64,000 nt of DNA from Shinella sp032095155 (GCF_049199905.1 NZ_JBLZPK010000060.1:124001-188000), one strand, 5' to 3'; counted from the stretch's first letter, positions 15,346 through 24,687 are shown. The notes: generated by a model from the letters alone, not told the origin. Translations and numbers: made by a program.

Positions 15346-17538
15346 TCAGCCGGCAATGCTTTGCGGAGAAGCCGGCGGGGCGATGAGGTCGCAGATCGCC
15401 TTTTCGCTCATCGGCCGTCCGTAGAAATAGCCCTGGAGCTGATCGCAGCCGCACAGATGCAGGAAGGCCGCCTGCTCGGCCGTCTCCACGCCCTCGGCGG
15501 TGACGGGCATATCGAAGGACGCGGCAAGCGCCACCGTCGCCTGCAGCATCGCGCCGCCCTTGATCGACTGCTGCCCGGCCATGGTGAGCGAGCGGTCGAT
15601 CTTCATGCGGTCGAAACCGAAGCGGATGAGATAACCGATCGACGAAAAGCCTGCGCCGAAATCATCGAGCGCGATGCGCACGCCGCCCGCCTTCAAGCGG
15701 TCCATGACAAGCTTCGCCCGGCCGGGATTCTGGATGAAATAGCCCTCGGTGATTTCGAGCGTGATGCGCGCGGGATCGATGCCCGCCGCCGCGATGGTCG
15801 CGAGTGCCTGATCCGGGAAATAGGGATTGCGGAACTGCGCCGGCGAGACGTTGATCGAAACGCCGAGATCGGGCCATTGCCGCGCCGCTTCGCAAGCCCG
15901 TTTCAGGATCAGCGGACCGAGCGCGTCGATGATGCCTGTCGCCTCCGCCAGCGGAATGAAGACATCAGGCGGCACGGGTTGGCCGTCGCGCGTCCAGCGC
16001 GCCAGCGCCTCGACGCCGCAGATATCGCGTCCGCGGGCACGGACGATCGGCTGGTAGGCGACATCGATCTCGCCGCGCCCCACCGCCGCCCTGAGGGCCT
16101 CCTCCATTTCGCGCCGCAGGTCGCGGTCGTCGTCCATCAGCGTTTCATAGTGCATGGCGCGGCCGCGGCCGGCATGTTTGGCGCGATACATGGCGACATC
16201 GGCGCGCCGCAACAGCTCTTCGCCTGCAACGGCGCCCCGATGTGACACGGCAATGCCGATGCTGGCGCCGACGATGGCGACGCGTTCGCCGATGGCGAAG
16301 GGCTCGGTGAAGAAGTCGAGGAGCGCGCGGGTCAACCGTTCCGTTTCCGCGCCATCAGCGCCGGCAAGGAACACGATGGCGAATTCATCGCCGCCAATGC
16401 GGGCGAGCATGGCGTCTTCAGGCACGAGGCGGGACAGGCCGGCGGAAACACCGCGAATGAGCCGGTCGCCGACCGCATGGCCGTAGAAATCATTGACGTC
16501 CTTGAAGCCGTCGAGATCAAGATAGAGCATCAGCACATCGCACGCTTCCGCAACTGCCCGCGCATTCAACTCGTCGAGGCCGAGATAGAGGCCGGTGCGG
16601 TTGCGAAGCCCGCTCAGCCGGTCGGTGAGCGCCTGCAAGCGTGCACTGTTCTCATCCGCCTTGAGGCGGACGGCGAAGATCGCCCCCGTCAGCACCAGGA
16701 GCACGAAGAAGACGATCACACCGGCAAGCGCCAGAAGCACGAGTGGGCGCACCTGATCATAGCTCTTGTCGCCCGGCGCTTCCGGTGTCCAGGAGAGATA
16801 ACCGAGCGGTTTGCCGTCGGGGCCGTTGAGCGCGACGGCATCGCCGGTTGCCGGCGCGGTATCCGTCAGCAGAAGGCCGGAAACGAGGAAATTGTCCGAT
16901 ATCTTCGAGATGCGGGCGGGCGTCAGGTGCCGCAGGATGAAAAGCGTTCGCATACCACTTTGCGGTGCCTTGACGGCATCGGAGGCGGGCCGGATGGCGG
17001 AAATGGCGGCGACGGCCGAGCCTTTCGATGTGCGAAGGAAGGCACCGATTTCCGTGCCCGGCGTGAGCCCCGCTTCGATCACCTCCCGACGCATCGTCTC
17101 GAAAGCCGCGCCGCCGAAGGTCCCGGCATCCATGTCGAAGGGCACGCCATTGCGATAGGCGAGCATCGTGCCGCCCTTCTCGTCGACAAGGAAGACGGTA
17201 TCGAACAGCGGTCCGCCTTCGGTAGCAAGACCGAAATTGGTGACGAGCCAAGGCATATCGGGTGTGCCGTAGACGCGCTCGGCCGCATCGTCCCAGACAG
17301 AATAGTCGCGCACGGTGGTGACGATGGAACTGCGCATGGAGGAGAGCGCGCCGAACACGGTCTGGCGTGTGCGTTCCTCGTCGAGTTCGTTTGCCCGGTT
17401 GGCGAGGAAGCCCAGCGCCATCATGACGAGCACGGTGGCAAGGCTGACGACGATCGCAAACGAGCCAAGCACCCCGAGAACGACCGTAAGCCGCCGGGCG
17501 CCGAGCATTCCGGAAAGGTGGTGCGCAAGCCGCCGCAT
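15346..17538 (-). CDS. CHASE4-GGDEF-EAL membrane sensor of c-di-GMP turnover
   Basis: This 730-residue inner-membrane protein has TM1 at about 19-48 and a periplasmic CHASE4-like sensor at ~50-262 (SVWDDAAERVYG, DTVFLVDEKGGTMLAYRNG). TM2 spans ~265-292. The GGDEF domain has an intact GGDEF at 382-386, and the EAL domain has EALARW at 510-515, with DDFGAGFSS and the catalytic acidic residues retained. The inhibitory I-site position reads VPED instead of RxxD, so product inhibition is probably lost. ATG 17538 with GGAG upstream is preferred over an in-frame TTG at 17550. Both synthesis and hydrolysis are possible; the net activity is unknown. Confidence 0.93.
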   Translation of the reverse strand: MRRLAHHLSGMLGARRLTVVLGVLGSFAIVVSLATVLVMMALGFLANRANELDEERTRQTVFGALSSMRSSIVTTVRDYSVWDDAAERVYGTPDMPWLVTNFGLATEGGPLFDTVFLVDEKGGTMLAYRNGVPFDMDAGTFGGAAFETMRREVIEAGLTPGTEIGAFLRTSKGSAVAAISAIRPASDAVKAPQSGMRTLFILRHLTPARISKISDNFLVSGLLLTDTAPATGDAVALNGPDGKPLGYLSWTPEAPGDKSYDQVRPLVLLALAGVIVFFVLLVLTGAIFAVRLKADENSARLQALTDRLSGLRNRTGLYLGLDELNARAVAEACDVLMLYLDLDGFKDVNDFYGHAVGDRLIRGVSAGLSRLVPEDAMLARIGGDEFAIVFLAGADGAETERLTRALLDFFTEPFAIGERVAIVGASIGIAVSHRGAVAGEELLRRADVAMYRAKHAGRGRAMHYETLMDDDRDLRREMEEALRAAVGRGEIDVAYQPIVRARGRDICGVEALARWTRDGQPVPPDVFIPLAEATGIIDALGPLILKRACEAARQWPDLGVSINVSPAQFRNPYFPDQALATIAAAGIDPARITLEITEGYFIQNPGRAKLVMDRLKAGGVRIALDDFGAGFSSIGYLIRFGFDRMKIDRSLTMAGQQSIKGGAMLQATVALAASFDMPVTAEGVETAEQAAFLHLCGCDQLQGYFYGRPMSEKAICDLIAPPASPQSIAG

Positions 17539-17630
17539 CAGGTTCTCCAACCAGAGGAGAATGATGCGGCAGAAGCGTTATGAATCCTTTACGTTGACGG
17601 CGCCAATATCAGTAATTTCTGATATCGCGA

Positions 17631-19007
17631 TCAAGCGGCCGGCTTGTGGTTGCCCTTCGGGAATTGACCGGCGAGCGCGCCGTACCATTCGCCGCTCTTC
17701 TTCACGGTACGCACCTGTGTGTCGTAATCGACATGCACGATGCCGAAGCGCATTCTGTAGCCTTCCGCCCATTCGAAATTGTCCATCAGGCTCCAGGCGA
17801 AATAACCGCGCATCGGATAACCTTCACCGATCAGGTCCGCCGTGATGCCGAGATGGTCGGCGATATAGTCGAGGCGCGGCTGGTCGTCGATCACGCCGTT
17901 TTCCACGCCCATATTGTAGCAGGCGCCATTTTCCGTGATGTAGCAATCGGGCAGCGCATAGTCCGCATTGAGCTTGCGGATGAGATCGCCGAGTGCCGGC
18001 GCAAAGACCTCCCAGCCGATATCGGTCTTGATATCCACCACCGGCGGCGCGGGCCGCGTCGCCGGGAAATCCGCGCCCTCGGTCGGGTCATCCGCCACAC
18101 GCATCGGCGTGTAATAGTTGAGGCCCCACCAGTCGAGCGGCTGGGCAATCGTCTCCATGTCGCCCGGCTCGATTTCCGGCATACGATGGCCGAGTGCGGA
18201 AAGGAAGCGTTCGGGATATTCGCCCTTGAAGACCGGACCGAAGAAGACGCCGTTGTGGAAATCATAGGCGCGCGCGGCGGCATCCTGGTCGGCCGCACTG
18301 TCACTGCCGGCATAGACGGAATGGGCGTTCAGCACGAGGCCGACGGGGAGGTTCGGCTGTTCGGCGCGGATCGCCGCAACGCCAAGACCATGTGCCAGAT
18401 TGGTGAAATGCAGCGCGTGAAGGGCCGCATCCATGTTGCGCTCACCCGGCGCATGGATGCCGTAGAGGTGGCTCAGCCAGACGGAGCACCAGGGCTCGTT
18501 GAAGGTCGCCACCGCATCCAGCCGGTCGCCGAGCCGAGCGATAACCGTCTTGGCATAACGTTGGAAGGCATAGGCCGTCTGCCGCGCCGTCCAGCCGCCG
18601 TCACCCGCCAGCATCAGCGGCAGGTCCCAGTGATAGAGCGTCGCAAAGGCCTTGATGCCACGTGCCTTCAGGCCATCGACCAGCCGATCATAGAAATCGA
18701 GGCCCTTCTCGTTCACCGCCCCCGTGCCCTCGGGAATGATGCGCGGCCATGCGATGGAGAAACGGTAGGCCTCCACGCCGAGCGACTGGATCAGATCGAG
18801 GTCCTGCTCGAGGCGGTTATAGTGATCGCAGGCGACATCGCCGTTATGGCGGCCATAGACCCTCCCCGGCATGTTGGAGAACGCATCCCAGATCGACGGC
18901 TTGCGGCCGTCGAGCTTCGATGCCCCCTCGATCTGGAAAGCGGCGGTTGCCACGCCGAACACGAAATCGCCGGGAAAACGGTCGGCAAGGGTCTTAGGGT
19001 CGATCAT
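17631..19007 (-). CDS. GH1 beta-glucosidase
   Basis: This 458-residue family-1 glycoside hydrolase releases glucose from aryl-beta-glucosides or cello-oligosaccharides. The N-terminal signature FVFGVATAAFQIEGA is present. The acid/base is E171 in TFNEPW and the nucleophile is E359 in ITENGA; a C-terminal WSLMDNFEWAEGY motif binds the sugar. There is no signal peptide, so it acts on imported sugars. A perfect 18-bp palindrome lies 38-55 bases upstream of its start. No transporter is adjacent, unlike the aglEFGAK arrangement, so its regulator is probably unlinked. Confidence 0.95.
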   Translation of the reverse strand: MIDPKTLADRFPGDFVFGVATAAFQIEGASKLDGRKPSIWDAFSNMPGRVYGRHNGDVACDHYNRLEQDLDLIQSLGVEAYRFSIAWPRIIPEGTGAVNEKGLDFYDRLVDGLKARGIKAFATLYHWDLPLMLAGDGGWTARQTAYAFQRYAKTVIARLGDRLDAVATFNEPWCSVWLSHLYGIHAPGERNMDAALHALHFTNLAHGLGVAAIRAEQPNLPVGLVLNAHSVYAGSDSAADQDAAARAYDFHNGVFFGPVFKGEYPERFLSALGHRMPEIEPGDMETIAQPLDWWGLNYYTPMRVADDPTEGADFPATRPAPPVVDIKTDIGWEVFAPALGDLIRKLNADYALPDCYITENGACYNMGVENGVIDDQPRLDYIADHLGITADLIGEGYPMRGYFAWSLMDNFEWAEGYRMRFGIVHVDYDTQVRTVKKSGEWYGALAGQFPKGNHKPAA

Positions 19008-19044
19008 GGGGCGTCTCTCGATGTGGGCAACCTGGAGCAGGCGC

Positions 19045-19062
19045 TACTGCAACGTTGCAGTA
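19045..19062. promoter_or_regulatory. Perfect palindromic operator upstream of the beta-glucosidase
   Basis: TACTGCAACGTTGCAGTA is an exact 18-bp palindrome with a central CG, the usual LacI/GalR-family operator form. It is centred about 47 bases upstream of the beta-glucosidase ATG. No lacI gene is next to it. Confidence 0.65.
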
Positions 19063-19210
19063 AGGCGAGAACGAGCAAAAATCAATGGCGCAAAACCGCA
19101 ATCGGCGTTTTCGTAAAAGCCACAGAATGCGCCATAAAACAGAGCATGCTTAAACAAAGATTAGGTTTTGTTCCTGCAAAATATCAGTGAGCAGGGATGA
19201 GGACACAGAC

Positions 19211-20101
19211 GTGGTACGGAGAATTCCGAAGCATCTCGTACGCAAAGGCATGTTCGTCGAGTCCGTGGAATGCACCGCCAGCGAATTCTCCGGCCGGCGC
19301 TTTCTCATCCAGTCCGACGAGACCGTGCGGGCTATTCTCGCCACATCTGCGACCTATGCGTTGATCAACACGCAACGCAGCACGATCGATATCGATGCGG
19401 ATGCTACCCTTGCAGCGGAGGAACGCAAGCAGACGCAGGAAAGCGTAGCCCGGAGCGCAAGCGCGCTGCGCGACAGCTTCGCCGCCGTGCGCTCCGGCGA
19501 TTTGCGGGTCGAAATGCTTGGGCCGGTCGCCGACGAGATTTCCGACCGTATCGACGCCGCCCCCGATGTCTTCCTGAAGGTCACGCGCCTGAAATCCAAG
19601 GACGAAGGCACCTATGTGCACTCGCTTGCCGTCAGCGCGCTGATGATGCGCCTTGCACGGCTGCTCGACTATGACGACGCGACGGTTCGAGAGCTCGGCG
19701 TCGCCGGCCTCCTACACGATGTCGGCAAGCTGATGGTGCCGAACGCCATTCTCAACAAAACCGGCCAGCTGGAGGCGGCGGAGAAAAGCGTGGTGCGCGG
19801 CCATCCCGAAATCGGCTACCGGCTGTTGAGGGAGCTCGGCACCCTGTCGCCGTTGACGCTCGACATCACCCGGTTCCACCATGAAGTGCTCGACGGCAGC
19901 GGCTATCCGCTCGGCCTCAAGGCCGAGCAACTGAGCCAGGAAATCCGGCTTTCCACCGTCTGCGATGTGTTCGAGGCCCTGACCAGCGCCCGCCCCTACA
20001 AACGCGCCTGGACGACGCGCGACGCGCTCAACTGGATGTTCGACCGCGGCCACCTCTTCGACAAGAAGCTGGTGCTCCGCCTCGGCAGCATTTTCGAATA
20101 G
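19211..20101 (+). CDS. HD-GYP domain c-di-GMP phosphodiesterase
   Basis: This 296-residue protein has an N-terminal DUF3391-type domain (RIPKHLVRKGMFVESVEC) and an HD-GYP domain. Metal and substrate motifs are intact: HSLAVSALMMRLAR, LLHDVGKLMVP (HD at 169-170), RGHPEIGYRLL and FHHEVLDGSGYPLG (GYP at 231-233), then DVFEALTSARPYK. HD-GYP enzymes degrade c-di-GMP to GMP. The start is GTG 19211 with AGGA upstream; the in-frame GTG at 19187 lacks a ribosome site and adds non-family residues. It has no receiver or membrane domain. Confidence 0.9.
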   Translation: MVRRIPKHLVRKGMFVESVECTASEFSGRRFLIQSDETVRAILATSATYALINTQRSTIDIDADATLAAEERKQTQESVARSASALRDSFAAVRSGDLRVEMLGPVADEISDRIDAAPDVFLKVTRLKSKDEGTYVHSLAVSALMMRLARLLDYDDATVRELGVAGLLHDVGKLMVPNAILNKTGQLEAAEKSVVRGHPEIGYRLLRELGTLSPLTLDITRFHHEVLDGSGYPLGLKAEQLSQEIRLSTVCDVFEALTSARPYKRAWTTRDALNWMFDRGHLFDKKLVLRLGSIFE

Positions 20102-20146
20102 TCCCAGCGGCCGCCGCTACACGCGACGGCCGGCAGGCAAAGTGCC

Positions 20147-21331
20147 TCAGACCTTGACCCAGGCGCCGTTCTTCTTCGACGACTGCACGCAGGCATCGAC
20201 GAACAGCATGCCCTTGAGGCCGTCATCGATCGTCGGATAGGTGATGGCGGGATCGGCTTTGGCGCCGCTGCGCTTGGCATAGATCGCACGTGCAGCTTCC
20301 GAATAGATATTGGCGAAGCCTTCGAGGTAGCCTTCCGGATGTCCCGACGGCACGCGGCTCATGCGAGCGGCGGCGGCACCCGAGCCGGCACCGTTGCGGG
20401 TGATCAGGCGCTTCGGCTCACCGAAGGGCGTGTACCAGAGATAGTTCGGATCGGCCTGCACCCACTCGAGGCCGCCCTTGGTACCATAGACGCGCACCTT
20501 CAGGCCGTTCTCATGGCCGGGCGCGACCTGGCTGCACCACAGCATACCCTTGGCGCGGGCGCCGTCCTTCTCCTTGAAACGCATCATGACATGGGCGTTG
20601 TCATCGAGCTTGCGGCCCGGCACGAAGCTGTCGAGATCGGCCGAGAGCTCTTCCAGCTCCAGACCGGAGACGAAGCAGCCAAGATTATAGGCATGCGTGC
20701 CGATATCGCCGGTGGAGCCGCCCGCGCCCGACTTGCTGGGATCCGTGCGCCAGGCCGCCTGTTTCTGGCCGCTGCTCTCGATGTCTTCCGTCAGCCAGTC
20801 CTGCGGATATTCCATCTGCACCAGCCGGATCGTGCCGAGTTCGCCGTTCGCGACCATTTCGCGGGCCTGACGGACCATCGGATAGCCTGTGTAATTGTGG
20901 GTGAGCACGAAGAGCGCATCGCTCTCCTCGGCGAGCGTCTTCAGCTTGCGCGCATCCGGCAGCGTCGAGGTCAGCGGCTTGTCGCAGATGACATGGATAC
21001 CGCGTTTCAGGAATTCCTTCGCCGCCTCGTAATGCACATGGTTCGGCGTGACGATCGCCACCGCCTCGATGCCGTTCTTCAGCTTGGCCTCGCGGATGGC
21101 CATTTCCTTGAAACTGCCATAGCTGCGCGACGGGTCGAGCCCCAGTTCGCGCGCCGACTGCTCGGCCTTTTCCGGCGAGGACGACAGCGCACCGGCGACC
21201 AGCTCATAATGATCGTCCAGCCGGGCCGCGATGCGGTGCACCGCGCCGATGAAGGCGCCGGAGCCGCCGCCGACCATGCCAAGCCGGATGCGGCGTTCCC
21301 GTGTTTCGCTTGCGCTTCCTTCGATTGCCAT
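20147..21331 (-). CDS. Gfo/Idh/MocA-family oxidoreductase
   Basis: This 394-residue NAD(P)-dependent dehydrogenase has its Rossmann motif at LGMVGGGSGAFIGAVH (about residue 17) and the family catalytic motif CDKPLTSTLPDA (EKP-like, with the conserved Lys). The C-terminal substrate domain contains GGSTGDIGTHAYNLGCFVSGL, where Asp and His sit at the expected active-site positions. It is 13 bases downstream of the isomerase gene, hence one operon. Start ATG 21331 has AGGAGG upstream. The likely substrate is a sugar or 3-keto-sugar imported by the neighbouring ABC system. The exact compound is not inferable. Confidence 0.9.
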   Translation of the reverse strand: MAIEGSASETRERRIRLGMVGGGSGAFIGAVHRIAARLDDHYELVAGALSSSPEKAEQSARELGLDPSRSYGSFKEMAIREAKLKNGIEAVAIVTPNHVHYEAAKEFLKRGIHVICDKPLTSTLPDARKLKTLAEESDALFVLTHNYTGYPMVRQAREMVANGELGTIRLVQMEYPQDWLTEDIESSGQKQAAWRTDPSKSGAGGSTGDIGTHAYNLGCFVSGLELEELSADLDSFVPGRKLDDNAHVMMRFKEKDGARAKGMLWCSQVAPGHENGLKVRVYGTKGGLEWVQADPNYLWYTPFGEPKRLITRNGAGSGAAAARMSRVPSGHPEGYLEGFANIYSEAARAIYAKRSGAKADPAITYPTIDDGLKGMLFVDACVQSSKKNGAWVKV

Positions 21332-21344
21332 GCGGTGTTCCTCC

Positions 21345-22397
21345 TTAAAGTCCCAGCATACGCCGGTTCGCGGCCTGATCGGTGCCGCTGTCGGCAAAAT
21401 CGTCGAAGGCCTTTTCCGTCACGCGGATGATATGGGCCTTCACGAATTCCGCACCCTCACGGGCACCGTCTTCCGGATGCTTCAGCGCGCATTCCCATTC
21501 AACCACGGCCCAGCCGGCGAAATCGTTCGCGGCCATCTTGGAGAAGACGGCGCCGAAATCGACCTGGCCGTCGCCCAGCGAGCGGAAGCGGCCGGCGCGG
21601 TTCACCCAGCCCTGATAGCCGCCATAGACCCCCTGCCGACCCGTCGGATTGAACTCGGCATCCTTCACATGGAACATGCGGATGCGGTCCTTGTAGATGT
21701 CGATATTGTCGAGATAGTCGAGGCACTGCAGGATGTAGTGCGAGGGATCGTAGAGCATGCAGGCGCGGGCATGATTGCCGGTGCGCTCCAGGAACATCTC
21801 GTAGGTGATGCCGTCGTGCAGGTCCTCGCCCGGATGGATCTCGTAGCAGACATCGACGCCGCAATCCTCGGCATGGTCGAGGATCGGCTTCCAGCGTTTC
21901 GCCAGCTCATCGAAGGCAGTCTCGACGAGGCCGGCGGGACGCTGCGGCCAGGGATAGACGAAGGGCCAGGCGAGAGCGCCGGAGAAGCTCGCCATCGCAT
22001 CGAGGCCGAGATGCTTCGACGCCGTCAGCGCCATCTTCACCTGCTCGACCGCCCATTCCTGCCGTGCTTTCGGATTGCCGCGCACTTCCGGCGCCGCAAA
22101 GCCATCGAAGGCTTCGTCATAGGCAGGATGCACGGCAACGAGCTGCCCCTGCAGGTGCGTCGAGAGTTCCGTAACCTCGACGCCGTTCTCGCGTGCCTTG
22201 CCGGCAAATTCATCGCAATAGGCCTTGGAGGATGCGGCCTTCTTCAGGTCGATGAAGCGGCCGTCCCAGCTTGGAACCTGCACGCCCTTGTAGCCTATAT
22301 CGGCGGCCCATTTGGTGATCGAGTCCCAGGAATTGAACGGTGCGGCATCACCCGCGAACTGTGCAAGAAACAGGGCCGGGCCCTTGATCGTCTTCAT
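21345..22397 (-). CDS. Sugar phosphate isomerase/epimerase-like TIM-barrel protein
   Basis: This 350-residue AP-endonuclease-2-family TIM barrel (IolE/xylose-isomerase-like superfamily) contains the metal-ligand segments CYEIHPGEDLHDG, CMLYDPSHY, MFHVKDAEF and a Glu near the C terminus (VVEWECALKH). Such proteins isomerise or epimerise sugars or keto-sugars and often follow Gfo/Idh dehydrogenases in rhizobial catabolic operons. ATG 22397 has GGGAGGA upstream; the longer frame has no family sequence. A palindromic operator is 55-70 bases upstream, and the ABC operon terminates just before, so this pair has its own promoter. Confidence 0.88.
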   Translation of the reverse strand: MKTIKGPALFLAQFAGDAAPFNSWDSITKWAADIGYKGVQVPSWDGRFIDLKKAASSKAYCDEFAGKARENGVEVTELSTHLQGQLVAVHPAYDEAFDGFAAPEVRGNPKARQEWAVEQVKMALTASKHLGLDAMASFSGALAWPFVYPWPQRPAGLVETAFDELAKRWKPILDHAEDCGVDVCYEIHPGEDLHDGITYEMFLERTGNHARACMLYDPSHYILQCLDYLDNIDIYKDRIRMFHVKDAEFNPTGRQGVYGGYQGWVNRAGRFRSLGDGQVDFGAVFSKMAANDFAGWAVVEWECALKHPEDGAREGAEFVKAHIIRVTEKAFDDFADSGTDQAANRRMLGL

Positions 22398-22451
22398 ATC
22401 GGCGTCCTCCCAGGAACTCGGCCGATCCTCGCGGCCTGTCTCAGAAATTTT

Positions 22452-22467
22452 TGCGGTACGTACCACA
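22452..22467. promoter_or_regulatory. Palindromic operator before the isomerase-dehydrogenase operon
   Basis: TGCGGTACGTACCACA is a 16-bp palindrome with one mismatched pair, centred about 62 bases upstream of the isomerase ATG. The core GGTACGTACC is exact. It differs from the double operator at 26359-26403, so a different regulator is likely. Confidence 0.55.
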
Positions 22468-22546
22468 GCGCGTGGAAAGCTATCGGCCTTTGGCGGATCG
22501 GGCAATGTGAAAGTGCGGATGAGACCCACGAAAAGGCGAAAGAAAA

Positions 22547-22575
22547 GCCGCCCGGATCATCATGTCCCGGGCGGC
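22547..22575 (-). terminator. Rho-independent terminator of the sugar ABC operon
   Basis: A perfect 9-bp stem (GCCGCCCGG / CCGGGCGGC) with an 11-base spacer is followed on the minus strand by a T-rich tract (TTTTCTTTCGCCTTTTC). It lies about 16 bases after the binding-protein stop. Confidence 0.8.
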
Positions 22576-22590
22576 CTTCATGTCATCAGA

Positions 22591-23541
22591 TCAGAACGGG
22601 GAGTCCGGGAAGTAGAAGTCCTTCGCGTTGTCCTTCGTCACCAGCGTGGCATCGATCGTGTAGACGCCGCGAACCGGGACCTGGCCGTAGAAATTGGCGG
22701 CGGTCATTTCGAGCGCGGTACCGACCATTGCCGGCGGATAGAGCACGTCGACCGGGATCATCTTGTCGCCATCCATGACCTTCTTGATCATGTCCTTCGA
22801 ACCGGCACCGGCGATGACATACTGGATGTCCTTGCGGCCGGCCTGCTCGATGGCCTGGAGAACGCCGACGGCCATGTCGTCGTCCTGGCACCATACGACG
22901 TCGATCTTCTGGTACTTGGTCAGGTAGTCCTGCATGACCTTGAAGGCATCGTCGCGGTTCCAGTTGCCGTACTGGCGGTCGAGAACCTTGACGTTCGAAC
23001 CTTCGATGCCCTTGTCGAAACCATCCTGGCGCTGCTGGTCGATCGGGATCGCCATGCCCCTGATAACGACGACTTCGGCGTCCGGCGTCTGGGTCTTGAT
23101 ATATTCGCCGGCCGTCTGGCCAAGTGCGAAGTTGTTGCCGGCGACATAGAGGTCACGCACGGAATTGTCGTTGGTGCTCGGCGCACGGTCGACTAGCGCG
23201 ACGAAGGTGCCCTTGCCCTTGACTTCCTTGATGGCGTTGACCAGCGGATCCGGGTCGGTCGGCAGGATGACGAGCGCGTCGATGCCCTGCGTTTCCAGGT
23301 CCTGCACGGCATTCGCCTGGCTTGCCGGATCCGGCGAGGTCTTCACGATGACGTTGAGGCCCGGATTGCGCTCCATGAGGAGCTTGGCGACACGCTCGGC
23401 GTGATAGACGACGCCGGAGGTCCAGCCGTGGTCAGCCGCCGGAATGGAGACGCCGATCGTCACCTTCTTGTCTTCCGCATGAACGGCACCGGCGATCAGC
23501 GCCATCGCCGCAACCGTCAGGCCCAAAAGTTTCTTGCGCAT
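22591..23541 (-). CDS. Ribose-type sugar ABC transporter substrate-binding protein
   Basis: This 316-residue periplasmic protein has a Sec signal peptide (MRKKLLGLTVAAMALIAGAVHA). Its type-1 periplasmic-binding fold is like RbsB: VTIGVSIPAADHGWTSGVVYHAERVA at the start, DALVILPTDPDPLVNAI near residue 95, and VWCQDDDMAVGVLQAIEQAG in the second lobe. It ends in a DFYFPDSPF tail. Start ATG 23541 has GGGAGGA upstream. It is the last gene of the ATPase-permease-binding-protein operon, preceded by a hairpin that may raise its relative expression. The ligand is unknown, probably a pentose, hexose or polyol. Confidence 0.92.
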   Translation of the reverse strand: MRKKLLGLTVAAMALIAGAVHAEDKKVTIGVSIPAADHGWTSGVVYHAERVAKLLMERNPGLNVIVKTSPDPASQANAVQDLETQGIDALVILPTDPDPLVNAIKEVKGKGTFVALVDRAPSTNDNSVRDLYVAGNNFALGQTAGEYIKTQTPDAEVVVIRGMAIPIDQQRQDGFDKGIEGSNVKVLDRQYGNWNRDDAFKVMQDYLTKYQKIDVVWCQDDDMAVGVLQAIEQAGRKDIQYVIAGAGSKDMIKKVMDGDKMIPVDVLYPPAMVGTALEMTAANFYGQVPVRGVYTIDATLVTKDNAKDFYFPDSPF

Positions 23542-23605
23542 GAGTTTCCTCCCAAAAGCAGGTCTTCGTTCCTCACCGGGGACCTGTGAACCCGGCTACG
23601 TCCCC

Positions 23606-23639
23606 GCAGGCCCGGCCGCTTTGCGCATGCCGGCCCTGC
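23606..23639 (-). promoter_or_regulatory. Intercistronic hairpin between permease and binding protein
   Basis: Eleven-base arms (GCAGGCCCGGC / GCCGGCCCTGC, one mismatch) lie in the 104-base gap between permease and binding-protein genes. Such hairpins commonly stabilise the binding-protein mRNA or attenuate read-through; this is inference. Confidence 0.45.
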
Positions 23640-23645
23640 CTGGTC

Positions 23646-24656
23646 TCACGATTTCCGTACCAGCGAGCGCTGGACGAGCATCGCAATGATGATGATCGCG
23701 CCCTGAATGGCCCCGATCAGATATTCGCTGATGAAGTTGGAGAGCAGCATGATGTTGCCGACCAGTTCGAGAATGAAGGCGCCGCAGATCGTGCCCCAGA
23801 CGCGCCCCGCCCCGCCCTTCAGCGCCGTGCCGCCGACGACGACGGCCGTGATCGCCTGGAGTTCCCACAGGATGCCGGTCGTGGCCGAGGTGGAGCCGAG
23901 GCGCGGCACATAGAGCAGCACGGCAATCGCCACGCAGAGTCCCTGGATGACGAAGGCGATGGTGCGCACACGGTTGACCGGGATGCCAGAATAGCGCGCG
24001 ACATCCGCATTCGAGCCGACGGCGACGACATGGCGGCCATAGCGCGTGCGATAGAGGATGAAGGCGGCAATCGCGGTGACGACGAGGATGACGACGATCG
24101 GCACCGGCACGCCGAGGATGTAGCCGAAATAGGCCGGGCGATAGAGCGCCTGCAATTCCGGCTCGCGCAGGGTGATCGCGCCGCCCTGCGACAGCCACGT
24201 GGTGAGGCCGCGATAGATGCCCATCGTGCCGAGCGTCGCGATGAACGGCTCGATCTTGCCGACGGTGGTGATGAGGCCGTTGGCGAGACCGCAGGCCGCG
24301 CCGATGACCATGGTCAGCACGACAGCTGCCGCAAGCATCAGGCCCGGATCGGCAATCGCACCGGAATTCATGAAGATGATCATGATCGAGGCGACGAAGG
24401 CGACCATCGAGCCGACCGAAAGGTCGAGGTCGCCCGACGAGATGACGAAGGTCGCACCGACGGCGATGATCGCGATAAAGGCGCTGCGGGTCGCGACATT
24501 CGCGAGGTTGTTGATGCCGATGAAATTCGGATTGACCAGCGCACCGACGATAAGCAGCAGCGCAAGCGCAGCAAAGGGCGCGACGGCTCTCAGATCGACA
24601 TCCCGCCAGCTTCGGCCGCGCGCCTTCGTTTCAACCGTATCTTCGCCTGCGGTCAT
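23646..24656 (-). CDS. Ribose-type sugar ABC transporter permease
   Basis: This 336-residue inner-membrane permease of the RbsC class has 8-10 hydrophobic segments. Typical family sequences include GATFVISSGDLDLSVGSMVAFVA (residues ~70-92), GKIEPFIATLGTMGIYRGL and GILWELQAITAVVVGGTALKGGAGRVWGTICGAF, the EAA-like cytoplasmic loop. It begins at ATG 24656 with GGGGAC upstream; an in-frame TTG at 24668 is less likely. The gene sits between the ATPase and binding-protein genes in one minus-strand operon. Confidence 0.92.
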   Translation of the reverse strand: MTAGEDTVETKARGRSWRDVDLRAVAPFAALALLLIVGALVNPNFIGINNLANVATRSAFIAIIAVGATFVISSGDLDLSVGSMVAFVASIMIIFMNSGAIADPGLMLAAAVVLTMVIGAACGLANGLITTVGKIEPFIATLGTMGIYRGLTTWLSQGGAITLREPELQALYRPAYFGYILGVPVPIVVILVVTAIAAFILYRTRYGRHVVAVGSNADVARYSGIPVNRVRTIAFVIQGLCVAIAVLLYVPRLGSTSATTGILWELQAITAVVVGGTALKGGAGRVWGTICGAFILELVGNIMLLSNFISEYLIGAIQGAIIIIAMLVQRSLVRKS

Positions 24657-24687
24657 GTTTGTCCCCAACCCAAAATCGTTGTTGCCC

